Assembly (NCBI RefSeq): GCF_022430525.1
Contig: NZ_CP092519.1
Coordinates: forward strand, 310,001-374,000
Direction of reading: 5' to 3'
DNA: 64,000 nucleotides
Origin: Cetobacterium somerae
GTDB taxonomy: Bacteria > Fusobacteriota > Fusobacteriia > Fusobacteriales > Fusobacteriaceae
Below, one piece after another: positions 1 to 8,600 of the stretch (within the stretch, counting starts at the first letter, position 1; every line of letters starts with the position of its first letter). Both the position numbers and the translations under genes were made by a program. The notes under the pieces are model-generated. The model saw only the letters and a program-made list of their open reading frames with translations, was not told where the DNA came from and did no database searches.

Positions 1-1110
1 TAAAATATCTAAACTATTAGAACAAGCTATTCTAACAGCTTTATCATTACCAAAAGGTTTTCCTGGAATAACTTTGACTTTTAGTTTTTCAAAAAGATAA
101 TCCGAATATTGTATGGAATTTAAATTAGTTTCACTAATATCTATAAAAATATATATTCCACCTTGTGGAGCAAATGCTCTTAAACCAGTTATATTATTGA
201 TTCTATTTAAACTATATTCAACTCTTTCTTTGTATAGAGGAACAATACTATTTTTTATGTGTTCTCTATTTTTTAGGGCTGCAAGAGCAGCTCTTTGAGA
301 GATAGCTGAAGCACTATAAACAATAACTTCGTTTATTTTTCTAATCGTGTCTATAATAGACGCAGGTGCAATATTATAGCCAACTCTCCAACCAGTCATA
401 GCAAAATTTTTAGAAAAACTACAAACAGAAATAGTTCGCTCCTTCATTCCATCTAAAGTATAAATGGGAATAAAACTATTAGAATAATCATAAAAATCGT
501 AGATATCATCAGCATATATAAGTAAATCATATTTTTTAGCTAATTCACTAATAGTCTCTAAACTTTTTAAAGAGTAACAAACTCCTGTAGGATTAGAAGG
601 TGTATTTATAATAATACCTTTAGTTTTTTTTGTTATAGCTTTTTCTAAGTCTTCTTTAATAATTTGATAGTTATTTTCAATAGTTGTATGAACGATAACT
701 GGAGTTCCATTAGCCTCTTTAATTTGATCTACATAAACTGGAAAAAATGGGGCAATAAGAATAACTTCATCCCCCTCATTCAATGTAGCTTGTAATGCTA
801 AATACATTCCATGACAAGCTCCTGATAAAACAATAACTTCGTTGAGATCAACATTATAATTATTAAACTCAGTTTTATGATATTCAATAATTTCTTTACG
901 AAGGTCTAAATCTCCTAAAGGATCGGTATAGTGTGTATGACCATTTAAAGCATCTTGAAAAGCGGAGTTTATAATAATTTTATCAGTGTGTATATCCAAA
1001 TCTCCAATTCCTAAGTTTATAATTTGATTTTTTTCTGATTCATCAATAGACTTGAAAGTTGTTTCCTCTTTATTTTGAAATCTTTTAGCTAAAAATTTTG
1101 ATCCATTCAT
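1..1110 (-). CDS. Class I/II PLP-dependent aminotransferase (partial, C-terminus off the left edge)
   Basis: The reading frame is open from the ATG at 1110 down to base 1 (370 codons) and runs off the window. It shows the fold-type I aminotransferase landmarks: a substrate-binding YTDPLGD segment near the N-terminus, the NTPSNPTG motif, the ADDIYD motif with the PLP-ring aspartate, and SFSKNFAMTGWR with the Schiff-base lysine near residue 235. The carboxylate-binding arginine is probably the one in VRIACS near the edge. The start is supported by a GGGGG Shine-Dalgarno run about 8 nt upstream and lies 13 nt after the stop of the dehydrogenase gene, so the two form an operon. Because the leader upstream is rich in aromatic codons, an aromatic amino acid or aryl-pyruvate substrate is plausible; this is inference. 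Family call is strong, substrate unknown. Confidence 0.9.
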   Translation of the reverse strand, partial: MNGSKFLAKRFQNKEETTFKSIDESEKNQIINLGIGDLDIHTDKIIINSAFQDALNGHTHYTDPLGDLDLRKEIIEYHKTEFNNYNVDLNEVIVLSGACHGMYLALQATLNEGDEVILIAPFFPVYVDQIKEANGTPVIVHTTIENNYQIIKEDLEKAITKKTKGIIINTPSNPTGVCYSLKSLETISELAKKYDLLIYADDIYDFYDYSNSFIPIYTLDGMKERTISVCSFSKNFAMTGWRVGYNIAPASIIDTIRKINEVIVYSASAISQRAALAALKNREHIKNSIVPLYKERVEYSLNRINNITGLRAFAPQGGIYIFIDISETNLNSIQYSDYLFEKLKVKVIPGKPFGNDKAVRIACSNSLDIL

Positions 1111-1123
1111 TTTAATATCCCCC

Positions 1124-2167
1124 CTATAAATTTCCTTCTAAAATAGTTATAAATTCATCTTTAGTAAAGTTAAGTGGTATTTCGCTACCAGTAATAGAGT
1201 TTAAAATTTTATCAATAATCTCCTCTTTTTTCTCAAGGTATTCATTTTTAACAACAATCTCTTTAAGAGTAGTTGGAAGATTAATCTCTTTATAGAAGTT
1301 TAAAAGATTATTAAGTTCTTCATGATTACCTTCAAGTTGTAATTGAATTAATATACCAAAAGCTACCACTTCTCCATGTAGATGCTCCTCTTCAACTCTT
1401 TTAATTTTAGTTAAAGCATCGAAAATAGCATGGGCAAGTGCTCCATTGTATTTAAAGTCAATAAGATTTGAAACAATACCAGTTGTTACAAGAATAACTC
1501 CAGCAACTTCTTTAAAATCAACATCTACTATTGATGTAGAAAGAGCATGTTTTCCATAATTTAACATTGTTTCTTTACAAAGATGACTTAGCTTTTCTCC
1601 CATAGTAGTATTAAAATTTAATCTTTTTCCACGAGCTTTTAAATTCATTTCGTAATATTTAGCTAAAGTATCTCCTATTCCAGCCCATAAGTATTTTTTA
1701 GGGGCAGCAATTAAAGTATCTAAATTTATGAACGTTTTGTGAGGTGGTCTTTTTAAAAAGTATAACTCTTGAAACACATGATTTTCCTCATACATTACTG
1801 AAATATATGAAACTGCAGCACATGTAGAAGCAATGGTAGGAATAGTAAAAAGTGGTATATTTAATTTATCCATCATAACTTTTGAAGCATCGATAGATTT
1901 TCCGCCACCAATACCAAGAATCAAATCATAAGTATTATCATTTAAATTATCCAAAGTTGAGTTAACAATAGAGTGACAACACTCATTACCATAATGAACT
2001 AGATGAAAATTTTTATCTTTTAAAGTTTTAAAAAATTCATTTTTTATTGATAAAAGAGATTTATCACCATGAATAACTAAGATATTATTATAATTTTGAA
2101 TCTCTTTACCTAAAATATTCCAAATGTTACTGTCCATATAAACTTCTGTTAAAATAGATTTTTCCAT
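1124..2167 (-). CDS. Iron-containing alcohol dehydrogenase family protein (glycerol-dehydrogenase-like)
   Basis: 347 residues, close to the usual length of GldA-type dehydrogenases. Visible landmarks are the nucleotide-binding GIGGGKSIDASK (about residues 86-97), PTIASTCA in the middle, the metal-ligand region WAGIGDTLAKYYE, and the histidines of the HAIFDAL and EEHLHGE segments that complete the metal site. It should catalyse NAD(P)-dependent oxidation of an alcohol or the reverse reduction of a keto group in the cytoplasm. It is the first gene of a two-gene operon with the aminotransferase. A transaminase plus a ketone/alcohol dehydrogenase could interconvert an amino acid, its keto acid and a hydroxy acid. 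Translation starts at an ATG behind GGGAGGAA. Expression is probably set by the leader-peptide attenuator at 2200-2440. Substrate is not determinable from sequence. Confidence 0.85.
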   Translation of the reverse strand: MEKSILTEVYMDSNIWNILGKEIQNYNNILVIHGDKSLLSIKNEFFKTLKDKNFHLVHYGNECCHSIVNSTLDNLNDNTYDLILGIGGGKSIDASKVMMDKLNIPLFTIPTIASTCAAVSYISVMYEENHVFQELYFLKRPPHKTFINLDTLIAAPKKYLWAGIGDTLAKYYEMNLKARGKRLNFNTTMGEKLSHLCKETMLNYGKHALSTSIVDVDFKEVAGVILVTTGIVSNLIDFKYNGALAHAIFDALTKIKRVEEEHLHGEVVAFGILIQLQLEGNHEELNNLLNFYKEINLPTTLKEIVVKNEYLEKKEEIIDKILNSITGSEIPLNFTKDEFITILEGNL

Positions 2168-2202
2168 AAAAATTCCTCCCAGTTCATAAATTTAGATAAA
2201 AT

Positions 2203-2233
2203 AAAAAAGCTTCTGGTTTCCCAAAAGCTTTAA
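2203..2233 (-). terminator. Attenuator terminator between leader peptide and dehydrogenase gene
   Basis: Read on the minus strand, an 11-bp stem (AAAGCTTTTGG with CCAGAAGCTTT, one G-U pair) closed by a short GAAA-type loop runs straight into a T-rich tract. It lies after the leader ORF and before the first structural gene, where a transcription attenuator would be. Upstream of it are two mutually exclusive hairpins: 2297-2317, and 2261-2301 (13 bp, one G-U pair). Confidence 0.8.
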
Positions 2234-2309
2234 ACAATAAATCTTTAAAAAGTTAGTTGGGATATAAGCCTATATTTTTTTAATACAAATAGGCTCATAT
2301 CTATAATTT

Positions 2310-2378
2310 CTAGATATAAACCTTAGTTTTAAAATAATACATAAACCAAAACATAGCCCTAACTTTTCTTAAAGACAT
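2310..2378 (-). CDS. Aromatic-rich 22-residue leader peptide (attenuation peptide)
   Basis: ATG at 2378-2376 sits 8 nt behind a perfect AGGAGG (2387-2392) and the frame closes with TAG at 2312-2310. The peptide begins MSLRKVRAM, continues FWFMYYF at residues 10-16 and ends KTKVYI, so seven of 22 residues are Phe, Tyr or Trp and six of them fall within seven consecutive codons. It is followed by alternative hairpins and a rho-independent terminator before the dehydrogenase-aminotransferase operon. This is the classical arrangement of a ribosome-mediated attenuator such as PheL, TrpL or TnaC leaders. No similarity to a named leader is claimed. Whether the ribosome stalls from lack of charged aromatic tRNA (biosynthetic logic) or by sensing a free amino acid (TnaC-like catabolic logic) cannot be read from the sequence. 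Confidence 0.75.
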   Translation of the reverse strand: MSLRKVRAMFWFMYYFKTKVYI

Positions 2379-2412
2379 TTTAAATTCCTCCTAAAATTTT
2401 TTTATTTGCATA

Positions 2413-2441
2413 AATATAACATAAAAAAATAGGGTTGTAAA
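2413..2441 (-). promoter_or_regulatory. Promoter of the leader peptide-dehydrogenase-aminotransferase operon
   Basis: On the minus strand TTTACA (2441-2436) and TATATT (2418-2413) are separated by 17 bases, placing the likely transcription start shortly before the leader ribosome-binding site. It is divergent from the promoter at 2488-2516. Confidence 0.6.
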
Positions 2442-2487
2442 CATTTTTTTGAAAATATTTTTTTAAAAAAAATAAAATAAAAAAAGA

Positions 2488-2516
2488 TTGACAAAATTAT
2501 AAAAAATTATTATCAT
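2488..2516 (+). promoter_or_regulatory. Sigma-70-type promoter for the solute-binding protein genes
   Basis: TTGACA (2488-2493) and TATCAT (2511-2516) are separated by exactly 17 bases, about 30 bases ahead of the first start codon. Confidence 0.65.
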
Positions 2517-2546
2517 TTTTAAAACATTTATAGCTGGGGGGATTTT

Positions 2547-3317
2547 ATGAAAAGAACATTATTGCTATTAATTATTGTTTCAAATTTTGTCTTTGGAAAA
2601 GATGTGTTTAAAATTGGGGCTACTCCAATACCTGCTGGGGAAATTTTAAATGAGATAAAAGAGGAGTTAGCAAAAGAGGGATTAAATATTGAAATTGTTG
2701 AATTTACAGATTATATTATGCCAAATTTAGCTTTGGCAGATGGTTCTTTAGATGCAAATTTTTTCCAACATAAACCATATTTAGCTAATTTTATGAAAGA
2801 GAAAAATTTAGATTTAGTTCCCTTAGAGGATATATATGTCCCACCATTAGGAGCTTATTCTAAAAAATATAAAAGTGTGAATGAATTAAAAGCTGGAGAT
2901 AAAATAGCTATTCCTAATGATCCTACAAATGCTGGAAGAGCGTTGATTTTATTACATAATAATGGAGTTATAAAGTTATCTAATCCTGAGGATTTAATGG
3001 CTACAGAGTTTGATATAGTTGAAAATCCTAAAAAATTAAAGATTGTTTCTCTACAAGCTGCTCAGTTACCAAGATCTTTAGAAGATGTGGACTTAGCAGT
3101 TATAAATTGTAACTATGCTTTAGATACAGGATTATCACCACAAGAAGACTCTTTAATTGTTGAAGGGAAAGAGAGTGCTTATGGAAATGTGGTAGCAGTA
3201 AGAAAAGGTGATGAAAATAGTAAAGAAGTAGCAACTTTAATGAAAGTTCTAAGGAGTGACAAAGTTAGAAATTTTATATTAGAGAAGTATAAAGGAGGAA
3301 TAATTCCTCTATTCTAA
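2547..3317 (+). CDS. MetQ/NlpA-family substrate-binding protein
   Basis: 256 residues, typical of the NlpA/MetQ family that delivers D- or L-methionine to MetNI importers. Recognisable pieces are FKIGATPIPAGEIL at the mature N-terminus, the DANFFQHKPYL segment, the IPNDPTNAGRAL motif and the NCNYAL segment. A hydrophobic signal sequence (residues 4-17) ends NFVFGKD with no lipobox cysteine, so the mature protein should be soluble in the periplasm, whereas most family members are lipoproteins. Translation starts at an ATG behind GGGGGG. No metN or metI gene is adjacent, so it either serves a transporter encoded elsewhere or has another role. The lipoprotein-type binding protein follows 18 bases downstream, probably in the same transcript. 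The ligand methionine is a family guess. Confidence 0.85.
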   Translation: MKRTLLLLIIVSNFVFGKDVFKIGATPIPAGEILNEIKEELAKEGLNIEIVEFTDYIMPNLALADGSLDANFFQHKPYLANFMKEKNLDLVPLEDIYVPPLGAYSKKYKSVNELKAGDKIAIPNDPTNAGRALILLHNNGVIKLSNPEDLMATEFDIVENPKKLKIVSLQAAQLPRSLEDVDLAVINCNYALDTGLSPQEDSLIVEGKESAYGNVVAVRKGDENSKEVATLMKVLRSDKVRNFILEKYKGGIIPLF

Positions 3318-3335
3318 ACTATTTTGGAGGTCTTT

Positions 3336-4079
3336 ATGAAAAATATATTAAAGGGAATTTTTATAGTATTAATTGCACTGATTGTTTTTAGTTGTGGAGA
3401 AAAAGAAGCCAAGGTTCAAGAAACAAAAGACAGAGTTTTTGTAATTGGAACTAATGCAGAATATCCACCATTTGAATACTTAGAAAACGGGAAAATAGTA
3501 GGGTTAGATCCAGATATTATAGAAGCAATATTTCAAAAACTTGGATATCAGTATAAATGGGCTAATATGGAGTTTGGAGGATTAATATCAGCCTTACAAA
3601 CTGGCAAAATAGATATGGTTATAGCTGGAATGAGTATTACTCCTGAAAGAGCTAAGATGGTTCAATTTACATCTCCTTATCTAACTTCAAAGGTAGCATT
3701 TGTAACAAATCAAAAAAAACCTATAAAAGGAATGGATGATTTAGAGGATAAAAAATATGGAGCAGAATTAGGAACAACAAAAGAAAATACTGCTAAAAAT
3801 ATTTCTGGAGCAACGGTAGTTCCTTTTCAAAATAATACATCAGCTTTATTAGCCTTAAAAAATGGTCAAATAGATGGGATTGTTTTAGATGAGAGTGTTG
3901 CAGAAGAGTATGTTAAAAATAACTCAGATTTATTATTAGTTGGTATTTTAGAAGGGGAACCAAAAGCGATAGCTCTTGGAAAAAATGATAAAGATTTTGA
4001 TAAAATAAACGAAGCATTAGTTCAGTTAGTAAATGATGGAACTATTGAAAAGTTAAAAGAAAAATATAAGGTTAAGTAA
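3336..4079 (+). CDS. Polar amino-acid ABC transporter substrate-binding lipoprotein (SBP family 3)
   Basis: The start is taken at the ATG at 3336 because GGAGG lies at 3326-3330; an upstream TTG at 3324 would overlap that site. The 247-residue product has a signal sequence ending in the lipobox IVFSC, so it should be lipid-anchored. The mature protein shows the family-3 pattern: VIGTNAEYPPFEY, the GLDPDIIEAIF segment, LQTGKIDMVIAGMSITPERA, and a closing domain ending GTIEKLKEKYK. Such proteins bind glutamine, histidine, arginine or related polar amino acids. Permease and ATPase genes are absent nearby, as for its upstream neighbour. A terminator follows directly. The exact ligand cannot be assigned. 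Confidence 0.88.
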   Translation: MKNILKGIFIVLIALIVFSCGEKEAKVQETKDRVFVIGTNAEYPPFEYLENGKIVGLDPDIIEAIFQKLGYQYKWANMEFGGLISALQTGKIDMVIAGMSITPERAKMVQFTSPYLTSKVAFVTNQKKPIKGMDDLEDKKYGAELGTTKENTAKNISGATVVPFQNNTSALLALKNGQIDGIVLDESVAEEYVKNNSDLLLVGILEGEPKAIALGKNDKDFDKINEALVQLVNDGTIEKLKEKYKVK

Positions 4080-4083
4080 GTAG

Positions 4084-4110
4084 AAAGAGAGGAAACTCTC
4101 TTTTTATTTT
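4084..4110 (+). terminator. Rho-independent terminator after the solute-binding protein operon
   Basis: Eight-base-pair stem AAAGAGAG / CTCTCTTT with a GAAA loop followed by a T-rich tail. Confidence 0.85.
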
Positions 4111-4114
4111 TGTG

Positions 4115-4144
4115 ATTGACTTTTAAAAGTCAATAAGATATACT
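4115..4144 (+). promoter_or_regulatory. Promoter with a 20-bp palindromic operator over the -35 box
   Basis: TTGACT (4116-4121) and TATACT (4139-4144) are spaced 17 bases apart ahead of the LytTR regulator gene. The -35 box is the left part of a perfect 20-bp palindrome at 4115-4134, with half-site ATTGACTTTT. A dimeric repressor bound there would block RNA polymerase. LytTR domains usually bind direct repeats, so the palindrome may belong to another factor. Confidence 0.55.
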
Positions 4145-4193
4145 CCTTCTGAAATAGTAATAAATATAACAAAATAATAGTCGGGGAGAGAGA

Positions 4194-4910
4194 ATGCTAA
4201 AAATAGCTATATGTGAGGATGTTGATATCCAATATAAAATATTGGAGAAATATCTTAAGGTTTGGGCATTAAAAAATAATATAACTATACATTTAGTTCA
4301 TTACAAAAGTTCAGAGGAGTTTCTATTTAATTTAGATGAAAATATGGATATGGATATTTTAATATTAGATATTCAAATGAAAGAGATGAATGGAATTGAG
4401 TTAGCTAAAAAGTTAAGAGAAAAAGATGAAGAAATAGCAATTATTTTTGTGACAGGGGTATCAGAATATATTTCTAAAGGATATAGTGTGGGAGCTATAA
4501 ACTATTTGTTAAAACCTCTAAAAGAGGAGGAGTTATTTGACTCTTTAGAAAGAGCTTATAAAAAAATAAAACAATTAAAAGAAAAAAAAGAATCATTAAA
4601 AGTAATTACAGATAAACAAGTAGTAAAAATAAGATATAGTGATATAAAATATTTTGTAGTATATTCTCACTATGTTCATATAGAACTGTTAAATAAGAAA
4701 ATAACTTATAAAAAAAGAATCAGTGATTTAGAAGAGGAGTTACCAAAGACTCATTTTTTAAGGTGCCATAGATCATATATTGTAAACTTACATTTTATAA
4801 AATCTATAGAAAAAGAATCTTTAACCTTAGATGATAATACGATTATTCCTATAAGTAGAGGAAAAAGAGAAAAAGTATTAGAACTATTTATGAATTATTT
4901 TGATATATAA
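4194..4910 (+). CDS. LytTR-family response regulator
   Basis: 238 residues. The receiver domain (about 1-120) carries the acidic pair in AICEDVD, the phospho-acceptor Asp59 in LILDIQ, and the conserved lysine in NYLLKPLKE. The C-terminal half is a LytTR DNA-binding domain (about 135-235) with IKYFVVYSHYVHIEL, the FLRCHRSYIVNL segment and ISRGKREKV. It should be a phosphorylation-controlled transcription factor of the AgrA/LytR type. The partner kinase gene starts 11 bases after the stop. In other bacteria such pairs often control surface proteins, quorum responses or transport; the neighbouring autotransporter at 5663 is a possible target, which is inference. The upstream promoter carries a palindrome that could be an autoregulatory or heterologous operator. 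Confidence 0.9.
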   Translation: MLKIAICEDVDIQYKILEKYLKVWALKNNITIHLVHYKSSEEFLFNLDENMDMDILILDIQMKEMNGIELAKKLREKDEEIAIIFVTGVSEYISKGYSVGAINYLLKPLKEEELFDSLERAYKKIKQLKEKKESLKVITDKQVVKIRYSDIKYFVVYSHYVHIELLNKKITYKKRISDLEEELPKTHFLRCHRSYIVNLHFIKSIEKESLTLDDNTIIPISRGKREKVLELFMNYFDI

Positions 4911-4921
4911 GGAGTAAAGAT

Positions 4922-5518
4922 ATGGATAAAATATTTGATATAGAAAATAATATTGTGAATACAAAAGCTTGGCAACATGATTGGAGTAATCATTTGTCTG
5001 TACTTCTTTTTTTAGTGAAAAGTGGAGAGTATCAAGAACTAGAACATTATATAGAAAATTTAACAAAAGAGATAAAAGTTTTAGAGAAGCAATTACTAAA
5101 TGTTGATAATATAATTTTAAAAGCAATAATTAGTCAAAAAATAGAAATTGCTAAAAATTTTGGAATAGAGTTTATTTTAAAATTAGATATTCCAGAAGAA
5201 ATAAAAATTAAAAACATTGATTTATCGACTTTAATAAATAATTTGTTGGATAATTCTATTGAAGCAAATATTATTACTGGAACTTATAGATGGATAAAAT
5301 TAGAGATATTCAAGATGAAAGAGAATTTATATATAACTGTAAAAAATACTATAAATTGTGAAATAAAACAAGAGGATGGGAAATATAAAACAACAAAACA
5401 AGGTGGAAAAGGAATCGGATTAAGACAAATAGATAAGATTGTAAAATCTTATAAAGGTAGTATAATAAGAAAAATTGAAGATAATATATTTATAACAAAA
5501 ATATTGATTCCACTTTAA
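4922..5518 (+). CDS. Soluble GHKL-type histidine kinase lacking a sensor domain
   Basis: 198 residues, about half the length of AgrC-like kinases. The phospho-acceptor region is WQHDWSNHL with His19, typical of the AgrC/Spo0B-like H-box (HDxxNH). The N-box is NNLLDNSIEA (about residue 112) and the G-box is GGKGIGLRQI (about residue 163), so the ATP-binding GHKL core appears complete. No hydrophobic segment exists anywhere, and the region before the ATG is occupied by the regulator stop and a GGAG ribosome-binding site, so no membrane sensor has been missed upstream. It is therefore a cytoplasmic kinase that must sense an internal signal or partner protein. A strong terminator follows directly, closing the operon. 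Confidence 0.8.
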   Translation: MDKIFDIENNIVNTKAWQHDWSNHLSVLLFLVKSGEYQELEHYIENLTKEIKVLEKQLLNVDNIILKAIISQKIEIAKNFGIEFILKLDIPEEIKIKNIDLSTLINNLLDNSIEANIITGTYRWIKLEIFKMKENLYITVKNTINCEIKQEDGKYKTTKQGGKGIGLRQIDKIVKSYKGSIIRKIEDNIFITKILIPL

Positions 5519-5520
5519 AA

Positions 5521-5552
5521 AAGGCCATAGTTTATAACTATGGTCTTTTTTC
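5521..5552 (+). terminator. Terminator of the two-component operon
   Basis: Stem GGCCATAGTT / AACTATGGTC (one G-U pair) with a tiny loop followed by six or more T. Confidence 0.85.
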
Positions 5553-5662
5553 TAAAACAATTCAGGATCGAAAATATACAATTTGGGTATAGAAAAAGAA
5601 AAAAAATAAATTTTTATAGTAATGTTAAGATAGAATAAAATTCATAATATGGTGGTGTTAAA

Positions 5663-8600
5663 ATGAAAAGAATTTTAAATAATAAAACTATATTTAATAT
5701 AATTATTTTATTTATTTTAATAGAGAAGAATGCTTATATGATGCAGGATATTATAAAAGAAAAAAATTATTTTAATGATAGTGATAAAACTCAAGGTATT
5801 TTGTTAGATAAAGAAGAATCAACTATATACAACAATGGAAAAATTCAAAATTTGAATAAAGTTAATCAAAATAGTGAGTTAATATCTAACGGAATAGAGA
5901 GTCATAAAAATATTGAAAGTCTAGATAATAATGGAGTAATTCTAGGAAGAGCTGAAGTAATAGAGTCTGTGAATAATGTAACAAATAGTGGAAATGGAAT
6001 AGCATTGGAGAATTTAGAAATAAAATTTTTAAAAAATAATGGATATATAAATGGAAGTTTTATAGCAAATGATTTAATAGATAGTAGTGGAAACAGCGGG
6101 AATGGGGTAAACCTTATAGGTAATGATACTGGTCAAACACAAATGGGAGCTAAAATTATAGGTAGTAAACTAGATAAAATAGTAAATGAAGGAGTAATAT
6201 CAGGAAAGGTAGATTCAAGAAATGCAAATAGAGGATTATATAACTCTGGAAATGCAATAAATATAGCTCCAAAAGATTTAATAGGTGGAAGTTATTACTT
6301 TAAAAGTGAAGTGGGAAGTTTTAAAAATTTTGGAAGAGTTATAGGAGAAGCATATATAGAAAATCAAAATTCAAGAAATATAGGAAACGGATTAACAGCT
6401 TTTGGAAGTTACGAAAGTAAAGCTGATGAAATAGTAAATCAAGGAGTAATAAAAGGGAATGTATTTTCAAATTTAAACATAGAGAATAGTGGAAATGGAA
6501 TACATTTAAGTTCTTTCGGACATTTTTTCGGTGGAGACTTTATAACTTCAAAAATAGAAAATAAAGGTATTGTTGAAGGAGAAGCTAATACAAGTGCATT
6601 AAATTTTGGAAGTGGAAATGGAATAATTATTGATGGAAGAGGTATACAGACAAAAATAGAAAATCTTGAAAATAGTGGAGTTATAAGCGGTTATAGTTCA
6701 AAACTTAATAATGAGAAATCTGGAAATGGAGTATATTCAGGTTATAATATTACAACTCTTTTTAATGAAGGAGTAATAAAAGGTAATAATACTGCAATTA
6801 GTTTTGGTGGAGTTAAAGATGCTAACTTCAATGGGAAGTTAACAAGTTTAGTCAATAATGGAATACTAATCGGAAATAATATTTTTAGAGTAGGAAAGAT
6901 TCCAGAAAATGAAGTCAATAATGGGCTATACATAAATCTGAAGGAAAATGGAGAAGTAGATAGTATTAGGCAAGATTTAAATAATGTTAATGATAATAAT
7001 GGAAGAGAGATAATTAATATTGTAAATGGATTAGATGGTTATATACTTGCGGGCTCAGAATATAAAAATAAAGTTTTAAATGGAGCAGGAGTATCAACTG
7101 GAACATTAACACTCTCAAAGAATCAAATTACAACAGTGGAGAATACGATAATAAATGCATATAAAACTGCAGTTACTTTAAATGATAATACAAATTTAAA
7201 AATACAAGATTCCTTAATAAATGGTGGCGGAATAAAAAATGAAAATCCAATAATACAAGTCTTAGGAAATGAAGCTAATTTAGATATTACAAAGAATACC
7301 GTTCTAAATGGAAAAATAAGTGTAGACGGGAATAATAATACATTATATATTGATAATAGCGTTAAAATAAATGGAGACATAGTATCAAAAGGTCAACTTA
7401 ATACTTTGAAATTAGGAACTAGTAATTCAAATGAAGAGTTAAAAATATATGATAAAATAGAAAATTTTGATGAGATAAAAACAAATGGAAAGGTTACATT
7501 GTATTCTACGTCAAAAGTAAATGCCGTTGCAGATATAGATATAGAGCATGGAACATTATTAGTGAGATTAGATGGAAGTAAAAGAGATGAGAAAGGAAGA
7601 GTAACAGGTCATGCATTGTATGATCATACAGGAGCTATAATATTAGGAGAGAAAGGAAATATAGGAGATCATTTACCAGATGGTGATAATCATCCAGATA
7701 TTCAAGCAGGAGCACAACTATTTTTTAAGGCTAGCGGATTAACAAATGGAACAGTTATAGCAATGAAAGAAACAGATATCACAGGCTTAAAAGATTCTCA
7801 GATAGGAACCTATTCTATAGCTCATACAGCAAGAAAATTTATACCTGGAAAAGATGATATATGGTTATTGAATTCAGGAACAAATACTTATGCAATAAGA
7901 GCGACAGAAACGATAGATATTATAATAGATACACTAAATTTAGATGATATTATAAACAGGCCAGACGATAAAGAAAAACCAGATAACAAAGGTGAAGAGA
8001 AACCAGATAATCCTCCGGATAATGAGGTAGAAGATAGAGAAGATTTAGGTGATATATGGGACAGTATAGTAAATGGTGGGGAAGAGGATTATCTGGCTCC
8101 AACATTAGACTATGAAGATGGAAAGAATATAGTAGAAGCTAAAAAAGAGTTGATATCTATATTGGATCAAATATATGCAAATAATCCCTACTCTTATATA
8201 GGAGAAGCCTCTAAAGAAAGTTTGAGATTATATCAAGATAATATTTTTACAACAAAAATGCCTAAAAAGGATGAGTGGATTACAGAAGCACACGGAATAT
8301 ACGGGTATGATAAATTTGAAAAAGCTGAGCAAAATAATAGATTTGGAAAAGAGATTCAAAAGAATAGCTATTCAAGTAATGTAAGTACGTATGGAATGCT
8401 AGGAACAGCAGAGTACGGAATATTAGAGGATACATCTCTAGGAATTGCTATTGGTGGTAGTAAACAAAAAGTAGATATGTCAAAGGGAACAAAAATAGAT
8501 GGAAACTCTGGATATATTGGAGTTTATGGTAAAAAAAATGTAAATAGATTTAGAATTACTAGTGGAATAGGTTATCAACATAACGAATATGATGTGGATA

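Noticed and set aside
113-298. Short plus-strand frame at the left edge
   Set aside because: It lies entirely within the aminotransferase gene on the other strand and has no ribosome-binding site.
2168-2400. T-box riboswitch before the dehydrogenase-aminotransferase operon
   Set aside because: The conserved T-box bulge sequence (TGGNACCGCG type) is absent; a leader peptide with terminator explains the region better.
2400-2546. SAM riboswitch before the MetQ-like gene
   Set aside because: The distance from promoter to start is only about 30 bases, too short for such an element, and no core motif is present.
3324-3335. TTG start for the lipoprotein gene giving four extra residues
   Set aside because: It overlaps the GGAGG site that serves the ATG at 3336.
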